Below, piece by piece: positions 27,433-36,696 of a stretch of DNA of 64,000 nucleotides (positions are counted from its first letter, which is position 1; every line of letters begins with the position of its first letter). The notes beneath the pieces are model-generated. The model had not been told where the DNA came from. It saw nothing but the letters and a program-made list of their open reading frames with translations, and searched no databases. The position numbers and the translations under genes are program-made. This DNA comes from Thalassotalea nanhaiensis. GTDB lineage: Bacteria; Pseudomonadota; Gammaproteobacteria; Enterobacterales; Alteromonadaceae. The stretch lies in assembly GCF_031583575.1 (NCBI RefSeq), contig NZ_CP134146.1, forward strand, positions 3,100,001-3,164,000, read 5' to 3'.

Positions 27433-30243
27433 TTAATTAACTTGTTCAATTTCGAAAACAATGCTTTTTAATAGCCGTTCTATTTGTTCAGTATTGTTTG
27501 CGACTATCTCAGACTCCAGTTCAACCGCAACATCAGATATTTTTTGAAAACCAAACATAGCAGCGGCACCGGCAAGCCTATGAACTAGATGTAAAAACTG
27601 CTTAACATCATTATCTTGATGATATTTAATGAGTGATATTCTATCTTTGTCTAAATCTGTTTTAAACGCTGACACCAAGTCAGAAATATCAACATCTTTA
27701 AACGTATTTTCAACTTCATCAGTATTTATATCGCTATTATAATAATGACTGACGGTATTGATAAACACATCTCGTTCTATCGGCTTTTTAAGGTGGCCAT
27801 CAAAGCCTTGTTGCAAATACTCACTAACTTCGTGGGCCATAGCATTAGCCGTTAAAGCAATAATAGGTACTTCACAACCATGCTGGCGCAGTTTAATCAG
27901 CGCTTCTAAGCCATCCATTTCTGGCATTTGAATATCTAATAGTATGAGTTCTGGCTGATGGATAAAATTTTGCTCGATAGCTTGAAGACCATTTTCTGCA
28001 GTAATAACCTCTAGGCCAAGATGTGATAACAAACGTGTTATTAATCTTCGATTATCAGCATGATCTTCCGCTAATAGAATTTTACCTTTAAGTTTAATAT
28101 TTTTACTTGTTGAAATAGGTTGTTTTACTTGTCTAACTGTAGCCAAATCAGCTGGCGAATATGGCAAAGTAAAGGTAAAGGTACTGCCTTTTTTGTATAC
28201 ACTCTGTACGCTAATTTCACCTTTCATCATTGATGCTAATTGCCCTGACAAAAATAACCCCAACCCAGTACCACCAAAGCGACGATTAATACTGCTATCG
28301 GCTTGCACAAAACTATCAAATACAGTGCTTATCTGTTTATTATTCATGCCTATACCTGTATCAGACACTGTAAAGACCAGACTATTATTTGCCAAACTAA
28401 CATCAACTAGAACTTTACCTTGTTGAGTAAATTTTATGGCATTAGAACAAAGATTTATAAGGATTTGATTTAATCGTAAATAATCTACGTTTACAGCACA
28501 TGGCACTGGTATGTTATTGGTTACGGTAAACTCTAGATGTTTCCTTGAAGCTTGTTCAGTAAACATATTAGATAAACCATTACAAAGATCACTAATATCA
28601 TGTGCACTTATATCTAGTTCTAATTTCTCAGCTTCAATTTTACTGATATCTAAAATGTCATTTACAATTTGTAATAGGTGCTGGCTATTGGAGTGAATAA
28701 CCTTTATTTCCTGACTTAAATCAATCGCTTCAACTTCTCCGTTAATAATCGCTTCAGATTGTCCGATCACTGCACTTAAAGGGGTACGAATTTCATGGCT
28801 CATATTAGCCAAAAACTGACTTTTAATTTTATTCGCTTGTTCAAGCTTTTTAGAAGTTTGTTCAAGTTCATAGGTGCGTTCTTTAACTTGACTGGCTAAT
28901 AGCTTTTTAGTGCTAAGTTCTTTTTTACGACGATAAAAGAAGAACACTGCACCTAACATTAAAACAAAAGCAACAATGATAAAGTTACGAGTTAATTTGT
29001 CTTGCGAATTTTGTAAAAGTTGCAATTGTTTGGCTTGTTGTAACTGTTTAACTTGTTGAGCTAATTGCTTGGACTCGAATACCGCCAACTCTTCATTAAG
29101 TGCTTCATTAGCGTCTTTATCTTTTTCACGCTGGTATTGTTGATAAATGTTTACCGCTTCTTGTGGGTTGTTTTTAGCCGCATGAAGTAAGGCGTAAAGT
29201 GCTAAATTACCATTCATCAAAGCCTTATGCTGAGAAGAAACCGCAATATAATTGGATAAATCATTAAACGTTAATGACTTTTGGTAATCACCTTTATAAA
29301 AATGTCCCCTTGCTAATTCATAATAACAATTACCTAAAGCCGTTTGATGATTGAATTGTTCGCTTAATTTCACGCAAGAAGTCGCAAGCTTAATAGCTTC
29401 ATCTACTCTGCCCATTTGATTGTAAAGATCTGAGAGATTATTATGCTGTGAAGCAATATGATAGCCTTCATTATTGTTTTCATAATACGCAAGAGCTTTT
29501 AAAGTGTTTTGCTCTGCCAATTCAAATTGCTCGGCACTTTTATACGCGACCCCTAAATCACTATAGGCCAATGCTAACCCTGCTTTGTCATCAATTTCGG
29601 TCCGATCATTTATAATTTGCGGTAATATTTCTATCGCTTTATCAAAGCGCTTCAACGTTATATATAAACCTGAAATATTAAAACGAATATCGATTTTGTC
29701 TAACCTACTGCCATGTTCTTGATATATCGCTTGTGCCAATCGATACGAGTTTAATGCACCGCGGGTATCACCGGTGTTATTTTGTACTAATCCAATGTTA
29801 TTGTATAAATGTGCCTGCTTGATCAACTCATCAGTGGTTAAATAGAAATCTAATGACTCTTTATAGGCTGCAAGGGCTTTGGGGAAGTCACCTTTGTAAT
29901 AATTAAATACACCGATAAGTTTTTCTGCATCAGCATTCGCGTACGGAAGTTTATTTTCTATAGAAGTATTTTTTGCAAGGCTAATGGTAGAAATAGCACT
30001 ATTTAAATCACCCAATGAAAAATGATTTAACGCGATTTCTGTTAACAGGCTTATCGACTGCTCTGGTGTTGGTGATAATTGTTGAAGAGCGTTCTCTAAT
30101 CTTAGGTTTGCCGCAGCTTTATCTTCGATGCTTTTTACACTTTCAATGAACACTTCAAAGTTGTCAATTTCTGCCCGTGCAGATGCAGTGACAACGGAAG
30201 AAATTAACATAAAAACAGCGACTAAAATCGACATTCGATTCAT
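27433..30243 (-). CDS. TPR-containing hybrid sensor histidine kinase with receiver and Hpt domains
   Basis: 936 aa. A signal peptide is followed by a periplasmic array of TPR-type helical repeats (about 45-390), one membrane helix (about 418-435) and a short coiled coil. Then come HisKA with the H-box M-S-H-E-I-R-T-P (phospho-His near 481), an ATP-binding domain with the G1 box D-T-G-I-G-M and G2 box G-G-T-G-L-G-L, a receiver with L-L-D-I-Q-M-P-E-M-D-G (Asp near 770), and an Hpt domain with H-R-L-A-G-A-A-A-M-F-G (His near 888). The full His-Asp-His phosphorelay is present in one chain; the final response regulator is not adjacent. Signal unknown. Confidence 0.92.
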   Translation of the reverse strand: MNRMSILVAVFMLISSVVTASARAEIDNFEVFIESVKSIEDKAAANLRLENALQQLSPTPEQSISLLTEIALNHFSLGDLNSAISTISLAKNTSIENKLPYANADAEKLIGVFNYYKGDFPKALAAYKESLDFYLTTDELIKQAHLYNNIGLVQNNTGDTRGALNSYRLAQAIYQEHGSRLDKIDIRFNISGLYITLKRFDKAIEILPQIINDRTEIDDKAGLALAYSDLGVAYKSAEQFELAEQNTLKALAYYENNNEGYHIASQHNNLSDLYNQMGRVDEAIKLATSCVKLSEQFNHQTALGNCYYELARGHFYKGDYQKSLTFNDLSNYIAVSSQHKALMNGNLALYALLHAAKNNPQEAVNIYQQYQREKDKDANEALNEELAVFESKQLAQQVKQLQQAKQLQLLQNSQDKLTRNFIIVAFVLMLGAVFFFYRRKKELSTKKLLASQVKERTYELEQTSKKLEQANKIKSQFLANMSHEIRTPLSAVIGQSEAIINGEVEAIDLSQEIKVIHSNSQHLLQIVNDILDISKIEAEKLELDISAHDISDLCNGLSNMFTEQASRKHLEFTVTNNIPVPCAVNVDYLRLNQILINLCSNAIKFTQQGKVLVDVSLANNSLVFTVSDTGIGMNNKQISTVFDSFVQADSSINRRFGGTGLGLFLSGQLASMMKGEISVQSVYKKGSTFTFTLPYSPADLATVRQVKQPISTSKNIKLKGKILLAEDHADNRRLITRLLSHLGLEVITAENGLQAIEQNFIHQPELILLDIQMPEMDGLEALIKLRQHGCEVPIIALTANAMAHEVSEYLQQGFDGHLKKPIERDVFINTVSHYYNSDINTDEVENTFKDVDISDLVSAFKTDLDKDRISLIKYHQDNDVKQFLHLVHRLAGAAAMFGFQKISDVAVELESEIVANNTEQIERLLKSIVFEIEQVN

Positions 30244-30443
30244 ACACGACCCAAAATTATAATTGATTATTCGTTATTATTTTCAGCACTATAATGCGGT
30301 AATGGACTGTTATAACATTTAATCAAGTTTAAAAAAACTACAGATGAAAATAAATAGTTACGGGCATGTAAATTACTTTGGTCATCATGTTAAGCTAACG
30401 CGGAAATTAACATTGGAAAGTTAATAACTAAAAAAGGTAAAAC

Positions 30444-31310
30444 ATGAACGAAATTAAAAAAATTAATGTCCCGGTAAAGAGTCTCGCAGGCGCGCTTGTG
30501 GTAGCCATAGGCCTTTTTGGCTCGATATACACAGTTAATGAAGGCCACATTGGCATAGTAAAGCGTTTTAGTGAAGCAAAAGAGCAAGTAAATCCTGGTT
30601 TACACTTTAAAGTGCCATTCATCGATACCGTTGAAGAAATCGAAGTCAGAACACGTAAAAATGAAGAGAAAATGGCGTCAAGTACTAAAGAGCAGATGCC
30701 AGTAACCGTAATCGTTTCAGTAAACTGGACCGTAGATAAGTCAGCTGCACTAGATTTATTTCGTCAATATGGTGGTTTAACGCAATTTGAGTCAAGAATT
30801 CTTGATCCTAGATTTAGATCAGCAACAAAAGATGTAATTCCTAAGTACGACGCCGAACAACTAATACAAGATAGAGCCAGTGCTATACAGGCAATAGAAG
30901 CAAACTTTATTGAAGAGATGAAAGACTTTCCTGTAAGTGTTGATAATATTCAAATTGAAAATATTCAACTTCCTGCAAAGTACTTAACGTCAATTGAAAC
31001 TAAGCAAACTGAGAAAAACTTAGCGGCAGCTGAAGAACACAAATTAGCCCGTCAAAACCTGGAAGCTCAGCGTGCAGTAAATACAGCGAAAGCTCAAGCT
31101 GACGGTATTGAACTTGTTGCTATTGCTGAAGCAAAGGCGATTAAACTAAAAGGTTTAGCTGAAGCTGAAGCCATAACAGCAAAAGCTAAAGCGCTTGGTA
31201 ATAACCCATTAATTGTTAAATTAACCGAAGCGCAAAACTGGGACGGCAAGCTACCAGCAACAATGCTTGGTGGCGATAACCTGCCTATTTTAGATCTGCG
31301 TAACAAATAA
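30444..31310 (+). CDS. prohibitin/SPFH (band 7) family membrane protein
   Basis: 288 aa. An N-terminal hydrophobic segment (about 12-32) is followed by the band 7/SPFH domain (G-H-I-G-I-V-K-R-F, then P-G-L-H-F-K-V-P-F-I-D) and a long Ala/Glu/Lys-rich coiled coil from about 180 to 250. The layout is that of prohibitin-like proteins, which form rings on the membrane and associate with proteases. AAGG six bases before ATG. A terminator follows; it is monocistronic and divergent from the kinase. Confidence 0.9.
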   Translation: MNEIKKINVPVKSLAGALVVAIGLFGSIYTVNEGHIGIVKRFSEAKEQVNPGLHFKVPFIDTVEEIEVRTRKNEEKMASSTKEQMPVTVIVSVNWTVDKSAALDLFRQYGGLTQFESRILDPRFRSATKDVIPKYDAEQLIQDRASAIQAIEANFIEEMKDFPVSVDNIQIENIQLPAKYLTSIETKQTEKNLAAAEEHKLARQNLEAQRAVNTAKAQADGIELVAIAEAKAIKLKGLAEAEAITAKAKALGNNPLIVKLTEAQNWDGKLPATMLGGDNLPILDLRNK

Positions 31311-31315
31311 TATTT

Positions 31316-31357
31316 AGCGCTAATATTCTACGAACATTAAGATATTAGCGCTTTTTC
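31316..31357 (+). terminator. intrinsic terminator after the SPFH gene
   Basis: AGCGCTAATAT (31316-31326) and ATATTAGCGCT (31342-31352) form a perfect 11-bp stem followed by TTTT. Confidence 0.85.
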
Positions 31358-31476
31358 CTACCCAACTTCCCCACGATATAAAATTCATTCTTTTAAATAA
31401 CCAATACTCTACTGATTCTGAGCGTCTAAATATTCGCATTATTTAACCGAAAACAAGCTGGTTAGTTACCTTCAAA

Positions 31477-32892
31477 CTAAGGGTTCGGTGTGCCGGGATC
31501 ATTTTTTATCGATGCTAAGTGCTCTTCAATAACTTGCCATAAGGGTGTGTCTACCCAAGTGTCATCAAGATAGAACTTTTCAGGTTCTTCTTCCTTTGGA
31601 TCTACCAACAAATTGTAGATTGATGGATAAGCCATGTTTTTAATCGCATAGCTACTTTCATCAATCTCCTTAAGGAGCATCTTCCAGTTTCGCCACTTCA
31701 CGCCAAACAGTTCATTACCAATATAAATAACAATAGATTCTCGAGCAGATTTAGGCGACTTAGCCATAAAGAAATTAGATTGATCAACACCATCGAGTAT
31801 CCTATCTTGTGGAATCTTACCACCTCCAAAGTTTGCCAATGTTGGAAACATATCTACCAGGTGAACGATGTCATTTGATACTTGTTTCGCCGGTATTTTT
31901 TCTGGATAACGGATCAAAAAAGGCACTCGTAAGGAGCCTTCATAAGGAGAAAACATAGTGCCACGCCAGGGCCCTGTGAATCCAAATGATCGCTTTATCC
32001 CTTCACGACCATTGTCTGAGGTAAAGATAAAGATAGTGTTTTCTTTAAGCCCTAGCTTATCAACGGTAGCAAGAAGCTCACCAACATAAGAGTCTGTTTG
32101 TGCCAAAACGTCAGCAAAACTGCCATTACCTGTTTTGCCTTTAAAGTCGGGGTGAGCGTCTACAGGTTCATGAGTTTGCGTATAAGGCAGATAGGCGAAA
32201 AATGGCTGTTTATTTTTAGCTTTGCGCTTAATAAAATCGATGGCGTGATCGGTTATTTCTCGGTCAATAGTGGCACGTTTGGCACGACCATACACTTCAT
32301 GTTTTGTTGGTTTTTTGTTTTTTTGTGCCGTCATGATATGGGTAAATTTAACGCCTGCGTCTTTTTGAAAACTATCACTGTCTGGCCAAAAAGCTTGGTC
32401 CGAAGAGTTGGGAATGCCATACCACTCATCAAACCCTTGGTCGGTTGGGTAACGTCCCTCGGCGTCACCTAAATGCCATTTTCCGAACATGCCAGTCTCA
32501 TAACCAGATTCAGACAACATCTCAGCTAAGGTGATTTCCCATTTCGTTAATCCATACCATATATCTCTCGGGGGACCTTCTAGGTTTTGTCGGGTGCGAA
32601 TACCATAACGACCAGTCATTAATGATGAGCGAGAAGGTGTACATTCAGCTTCTACATTAAAATTAGTGAGTTGCAAACCTTCGGCGGCAATACTATCAAT
32701 ATTGGGTGTTGGTGCACCACGCAACACTCCACCACCATACACACCAATTTCGCCATAACCAAAGTTATCCATAAGCACCAGAACAATATTTGGTTTATCT
32801 TCATTCTTTGCCTGTGCATGCGCCAATGGAATTGACTCTAATAGGACTAACGAAAATACTAAATAACTTACACCTAGGATGTACTTGTACAT
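31477..32892 (-). CDS. secreted sulfatase (type I, formylglycine-dependent)
   Basis: 471 aa. Sec signal peptide to about residue 26 (P-L-A-H-A-Q-A). The metal-binding M-D-N-F-G-Y-G at 41-47 and the maturation motif C-T-P-S-R at 84-88 are those of type I sulfatases; Cys84 would be converted to formylglycine by a sulfatase-maturating enzyme encoded elsewhere. G-K-W-H-L-G-D provides further active-site residues. Marine bacteria use such enzymes on sulfated algal polysaccharides, but no polysaccharide-utilisation genes are adjacent. AAAGGAG lies upstream of the ATG. Confidence 0.92.
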   Translation of the reverse strand: MYKYILGVSYLVFSLVLLESIPLAHAQAKNEDKPNIVLVLMDNFGYGEIGVYGGGVLRGAPTPNIDSIAAEGLQLTNFNVEAECTPSRSSLMTGRYGIRTRQNLEGPPRDIWYGLTKWEITLAEMLSESGYETGMFGKWHLGDAEGRYPTDQGFDEWYGIPNSSDQAFWPDSDSFQKDAGVKFTHIMTAQKNKKPTKHEVYGRAKRATIDREITDHAIDFIKRKAKNKQPFFAYLPYTQTHEPVDAHPDFKGKTGNGSFADVLAQTDSYVGELLATVDKLGLKENTIFIFTSDNGREGIKRSFGFTGPWRGTMFSPYEGSLRVPFLIRYPEKIPAKQVSNDIVHLVDMFPTLANFGGGKIPQDRILDGVDQSNFFMAKSPKSARESIVIYIGNELFGVKWRNWKMLLKEIDESSYAIKNMAYPSIYNLLVDPKEEEPEKFYLDDTWVDTPLWQVIEEHLASIKNDPGTPNP

Positions 32893-33144
32893 GGCCTACT
32901 CCTTTGTTGGCACATGACCCATTTGGCGAGTAATCGCTGTTGATCATTTTTAATATAGTTATAGTCAATAATTTATAGACAAGCCTCCCTTAACTGAATA
33001 CCCAATAAGGGTAGAATATTTCTAAGTAAGCTATTAAATGTTGGCATTCTTTCACATTAAAACAAAAAGCAATTTGCTTAATATCCCCTGCATAATCTAA
33101 AATGTCTGCAATATAACTTATCATCAAAACAAAAAGGTTTTCAC

Positions 33145-33243
33145 ATGGCATTGCCAGACAAATTTATCTATTCGATGAACCGCGTTTCAAAAGTTGTTCC
33201 GCCTAAGCGTACGCGTTTAGTAATCGAAATATACTATAGATAA
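33145..33243 (+). pseudogene. ettA: stub of the original ettA 5' end, severed by element 1
   Basis: The first 23 codons read as the host EttA N-terminus (M-A-L-P-D-K-F-I-Y-S-M-N-R-V-S-K-V-V-P-P-K-R), preceded by AAGG nine bases upstream. The canonical V-V-P-P-K-R of EttA is present here but absent in the full-length copy at 49203. After codon 22-23 the sequence departs from ettA and reaches TAA at 33241. This is the left-hand remnant left when element 1 inserted; the original promoter still sits upstream. Confidence 0.9.
33190..33232. other. attL of element 1 (serine recombinase site in ettA)
   Basis: The host ettA sequence runs up to CGTAC (33208-33212), after which element DNA begins (GCGTTTAGTAATCG). 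The same CGTAC occurs at 49269-49273 where ettA resumes. The central dinucleotide is inferred to be AC at 33211-33212 from the symmetry of the reconstructed attP. Confidence 0.8.
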
Positions 33244-33250
33244 ATTGAAT

Positions 33251-33280
33251 AAAAAAGCCCTAATTAAAGGGCTTTAAAAA
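33251..33280 (-). terminator. terminator of the R-M operon at the left end of element 1
   Basis: AAAGCCCT (33254-33261) and AGGGCTTT (33268-33275) pair; read on the minus strand the stem runs into TTTTTT. It would stop transcription from the methyltransferase gene leaving the element. Confidence 0.75.
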
Positions 33281-33382
33281 ATTAGAATGTAGGTATCTTA
33301 AATCTGATCAACCATTATTGGAGCAGGTAATAGGTAATACTACCCTCAATTTTATAGTTCCAATAGAAAACCTTGTTATGCG

Positions 33383-34450
33383 TTACTTCTCTCGAATATT
33401 GGCCTTTGGTAACTTTAAAATTGCCTCGCCAGCACCTTTATATAGGGGGTGTCCCAAAAGGTTCTCTGTTTCACAGTGAGTTGGTTGTGGATATTGAAAG
33501 TAGTGTAAATTCTTTGCGGCAACGAAAAATAGTCTGCGCCTTTTTTGAGGGACACCATAGTCTGCCGCCATCAACTCCCTATGTGTCACATCGTACCCTA
33601 TATCTTGAAACGACTTATATATTTCCTCAATCATATTAGCGCTCTTAACTTGCGCCAAGCCATAGACGTTCTCCATAACGACAATTTCTGGCTTCAAAGC
33701 ATCAACATGTCTTATGTAATCTCTATATAGGACACCAAGAGGATCTTTAGTAGCCTTCTGTTTTCCTGCTACACTAAACGGCTGGCAAGGAGGTCCTCCA
33801 ATTACAATGTCAGGATTTTGGCCTAGCACTTCTTTTACTATAGAAGGTTCAAGTTGAGTAATATCTTCTCTGTGAAAATTCCATTCTGGTCGATTGTGAC
33901 TAACGGTAGCTTCAGCCCATTTTTCAATGTCGGTCGAAAAGCGTGTTTCAAACTGAATTAGTTTGTCAGACGCCTGTTCAAAGCCTAAATCTAGCCCACC
34001 TGCTCCAGTAAAATAAGATGCAACCTTCAACTCACCGCCCTTGTTAAGTCGTTCGAAATATTTAGCCACCTCTCTAGCTAATTCTTTTGCAAGTCCCACA
34101 GGTACCGCATTACCTATTTGTTTTTGGACTTGGCCTAAAGTTCCTTTGAACTCATAATCAAGTGGAAAGTCCTGTAAAACAGCGGCCTCTCTTGGAGTTA
34201 TATATCTATCTTCTTTAGGGTGTACAAACTTGTTAAAAATGTATGCTGTCACAGTTAGAGAAGGTTTACCTTTTTCCAACCTCAACAAACGCATATTCGG
34301 ACCACCTGTTTTTTTATCCCCCTTACGAATAAAGCTTTCATGTTGAAGGTGCTCTGGTAAATCCCCCATTTTACCTCCGGGAGGGAGGTGTTTCATTCTC
34401 TCAAGGACTATACCTGTATACTCTCTAGTCTCATGGTTTGGTATTTTCAT
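33383..34450 (-). CDS. circularly permuted DNA (cytosine-5) methyltransferase
   Basis: 355 aa. All conserved C5-methyltransferase motifs are present but rotated: motif IX (R-Y-I-T-P-R-E-A-A-V-L-Q at 82-93) and motif X (Q-I-G-N-A-V-P at 111-117) come first. They are followed by motif I (F-T-G-A-G-G-L-D-L-G-F at 147-157), motif IV with catalytic Cys222 (G-G-P-P-C-Q-P-F-S), motif VI (E-N-V-Y-G at 260-264) and motif VIII (Q-K-R-R-R-L-F-F at 302-309). The C-terminal E-A-I-L-K-L-P normally precedes the target-recognition domain, so the new ends lie just before that domain. Permuted C5 enzymes such as M.BssHII are known but uncommon. Its start overlaps the endonuclease stop (ATGA), so it protects host DNA against that partner. 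Confidence 0.92.
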   Translation of the reverse strand: MKIPNHETREYTGIVLERMKHLPPGGKMGDLPEHLQHESFIRKGDKKTGGPNMRLLRLEKGKPSLTVTAYIFNKFVHPKEDRYITPREAAVLQDFPLDYEFKGTLGQVQKQIGNAVPVGLAKELAREVAKYFERLNKGGELKVASYFTGAGGLDLGFEQASDKLIQFETRFSTDIEKWAEATVSHNRPEWNFHREDITQLEPSIVKEVLGQNPDIVIGGPPCQPFSVAGKQKATKDPLGVLYRDYIRHVDALKPEIVVMENVYGLAQVKSANMIEEIYKSFQDIGYDVTHRELMAADYGVPQKRRRLFFVAAKNLHYFQYPQPTHCETENLLGHPLYKGAGEAILKLPKANIREK

Positions 34451-35580
34451 AGATTAATATCGCGTAAAATAGGTTCTTCAAGTGTGATTATAAAGTCGAA
34501 TGCCCTGCGGAGCCTATTAGAAAGTATGCCTTTTTGACCATTTAGCTCACTTATATCTTCATCAAGCCCCCAAAGCATATCGACAAATGGGTCTACATAT
34601 TCCTGCCCGTGACGATAAGCTGGGAGGTTGGATATTATAGCCGTTTTTATGCTAGGTTCATCTTTTAAATTAGTGCCTATTTTCAAAGACTGATATATCC
34701 CTTTTTTGATGTCATCGGTGCGATCCATTCCAGCGCTAGTCTTGCTATCACTAATAGATTCTTTTTTAGGCCATCCATCTCGATCTTTTGCAATTTTAGG
34801 AGGACTTCCACTAGCGTTTGCAAGGTAGTACATTTTGTTTTGTCGGTCTTTTTTAGAATAAGCATCTCTGGCAGATAACCACTCGTTGATGCATTTTTGA
34901 ATTATCGGCATATTAACTTCTTCAATAAGGAAGTCTACTAATGGCTTGAATGGCCATAAGTCATCACCGACTTTTCCAAGATTAACGGGACCTATACTGT
35001 GAAGAAAAATAGCGGAATCGCACGCTCTAAGTTGTGAATTTGTTATAATTAATTTTTCATGCTCTCCTTTTAAACAACTATTAGGCGCTTTAAATAGAAA
35101 AGGGTAAGTTAGCAATGGAGCTGATTTTACTTCTGCTAGTATAACCATTCCATTTTTATGCTTTAGTACAGCGTCGGCAGCTTCTGTTCCACCGACAGCA
35201 ATAACTTCATTTAGCTGTGGATAAAGTTTTTCAATGAACCTTAATATTACTTCACTACTAAGTTTACCTAATGCTCCTGATTGAGGTTTTACCGCTTTTT
35301 GATAAGACCATGTTTCGTTGTTGGTATAACAAGGTGAGCAAAGATTTATAAACCCTAAGTGGGCATTATACTTATCTTCTATATTGTCACATTGTTCAAT
35401 TGATTTTTCTATCCCTGCTGTAGCATCTATATAAGCAGACGACATAACCAAATCAAAACAAAATGCTTGTATATGGGAATCTTTATCTACAAGCCAACTG
35501 AGTAGACGATCTACTTCAGTTCTCCACGGGTAATCAACCAGCGGTTCTCTGCCAGCAATATTGTTAATTTCGAATGTCAT
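34447..35580 (-). CDS. probable type II restriction endonuclease, PD-(D/E)XK
   Basis: 377 aa. I do not recognise the specific family, but the central segment has the nuclease pattern D136...E150-V-K152 (A-D-A-V-L then I-L-A-E-V-K), the PD-(D/E)XK catalytic signature. A C-P-C pair (C81, C84) could be structural. It is the first gene of a two-gene operon whose second gene, with a four-base overlap, is a C5 methyltransferase. This arrangement, endonuclease upstream and methylase downstream, makes restriction the most probable role. The recognition sequence cannot be predicted. Confidence 0.75.
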   Translation of the reverse strand: MTFEINNIAGREPLVDYPWRTEVDRLLSWLVDKDSHIQAFCFDLVMSSAYIDATAGIEKSIEQCDNIEDKYNAHLGFINLCSPCYTNNETWSYQKAVKPQSGALGKLSSEVILRFIEKLYPQLNEVIAVGGTEAADAVLKHKNGMVILAEVKSAPLLTYPFLFKAPNSCLKGEHEKLIITNSQLRACDSAIFLHSIGPVNLGKVGDDLWPFKPLVDFLIEEVNMPIIQKCINEWLSARDAYSKKDRQNKMYYLANASGSPPKIAKDRDGWPKKESISDSKTSAGMDRTDDIKKGIYQSLKIGTNLKDEPSIKTAIISNLPAYRHGQEYVDPFVDMLWGLDEDISELNGQKGILSNRLRRAFDFIITLEEPILRDINL

Positions 35581-36030
35581 TTATTTCTCGATGTATAAAA
35601 TTGATTTGTCGAACAGCTATTTAAAATGAAAAATGTGCGAAAGGAGGGGTGTCCCACCTTAAACAAAGTTTATTTTATCAATTAAAAACCTAAGTGAATT
35701 ACTATAGTCAGCTCAAAATAGAAGCTAATATTTTTTCATACCCATTACTTTAATGACTATCCAAAAAATGTAAACCCTCACTAGAAAAAACAATTCTTAT
35801 CATGGTTTTATTCAAAATAAATTTAAGTAAGTAAAAAGTTAATAACATCAGCGTTTTGTATCAATATTACAGTTCTCACGCCCTAATAGAGAGGAAGGGG
35901 TTTTAGATAAATCGAATTAGAAGTAATACAAGCTAATTTCGACTTAAAAAGTTTCTATTTACCTAAATCGATACAAATCCCAATCCAAAGCACTTTTAAA
36001 CCAATTCCACATCCAAAATAGGACTAAAAC
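35581..36030. promoter_or_regulatory. 450-bp intergenic region upstream of the first small operon
   Basis: Non-coding DNA between the leftward R-M operon and the rightward small genes. The notable content is the 27-bp sequence at 35870-35896 that recurs at 37144-37170. The distance from it to the next start is about 135 bases here and 30 bases at the second copy. Confidence 0.5.
35870..35896 (+). repeat. 27-bp leader repeat, copy 1
   Basis: Matches the sequence at 37144-37170 with one mismatch; core CGCCCTAATAGAGAGGAA. It lies upstream of the 36031-36595 gene pair. Confidence 0.9.
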
Positions 36031-36234
36031 ATGGCAAAAGGTAATAACCGAGTAAAGCTAGGTATCAGTAGAAATCTGATCGCTAAAATTTCTGCTCGTT
36101 TCCCTGAAGTAACAGCAACACAGGCTCTAGAATTTTTCATTCTATCGCATTTAGACAGAAATCCAGATAAGAGTGCCCCTGTGCACCAAGGAATAAACAA
36201 TGAGCAAAGACAAACTACAAAATATAAGGGTTAG
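36031..36234 (+). CDS. small basic protein, possible ribbon-helix-helix regulator
   Basis: 67 aa; AGGA seven bases upstream of ATG. The N-terminal half (V-K-L-G-I-S-R-N-L-I-A-K-I) followed by helical segments (T-A-T-Q-A-L-E-F-F-I-L) is compatible with a ribbon-helix-helix fold, a beta strand plus two helices; the C-terminal 18 residues are polar. No family identified. It overlaps the next gene by 35 bases, suggesting coupling. It could be the regulator acting at the 27-bp repeats, but there is no direct evidence. Confidence 0.55.
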   Translation: MAKGNNRVKLGISRNLIAKISARFPEVTATQALEFFILSHLDRNPDKSAPVHQGINNEQRQTTKYKG

Positions 36235-36595
36235 ATATAACCTTACAAACTACACACAAATTGACATGCAATATCTAGAAGTTGGTTCAAGGTCGTATAT
36301 AGAATTTAATGGCTATTCATCGGCTGTAATCAAAAACCCGAAGAGACGACCAGATCTTCGCTCTAAATTAAAGTCTGAACCATTAAGACAATACATCAGA
36401 TTAAGAAGTGATGTATGGTTTAGAAATATTGAATTAAAAGATATTGCCATCAACCAATTTAAAAACTCAAGAAGAAACGCTGATCCACCGATTAAAAATA
36501 GTTGGTGCGTTACATTCATTGATAAGTTAACAAGGAGCAGGTATATCTTTGCCTATATTAATGGTAAAAAATATATTGATATTCACAAATCCTAA
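36200..36595 (+). CDS. unknown 131-aa protein of element 1
   Basis: AAGGA lies seven bases upstream of the ATG. No recognised domain and no signal or membrane segment. Its C-terminal W-C-V-T-F-I-D...Y-I-F-A-Y-I-N-G-K-K-Y-I-D-I resembles the end of the 37200 gene product (Y-F-L-V-I-N...L-I-F-T-Y-I-N-S-E-L-H-F-Y), so the two may be distant paralogues with a beta-rich C-terminus. Both follow a copy of the 27-bp repeat. Confidence 0.6.
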   Translation: MSKDKLQNIRVRYNLTNYTQIDMQYLEVGSRSYIEFNGYSSAVIKNPKRRPDLRSKLKSEPLRQYIRLRSDVWFRNIELKDIAINQFKNSRRNADPPIKNSWCVTFIDKLTRSRYIFAYINGKKYIDIHKS

Positions 36596-36696
36596 GCGGG
36601 GGTTTATAGCGAGGGTTTCGATGCTTAACAATAAATCCTAAGCGGGGTGTTCGCTCTATAACCCACGACTTATAGAGGGATAGCGTCTAAGCGGGG
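36587..36696 (+). repeat. three iteron-like direct repeats CTAAGCGGGG
   Basis: AAATCCTAAGCGGGG occurs at 36587-36601 and 36633-36647, and the shorter CTAAGCGGGG at 36687-36696, with spacing of 46 and about 50 bases. The first copy overlaps the stop codon of the preceding gene. Related TTATAG(C/A)GAGGG sequences lie between them. Spaced repeats like these can bind a replication or regulatory protein. Confidence 0.75.

Noticed and set aside
33145-33243. a small functional gene
   Set aside because: It matches the ettA start and loses similarity at the attachment site; it is a severed 5' end.
36587-36696. CRISPR array
   Set aside because: Only three short repeats with no consistent spacer length and no cas genes.
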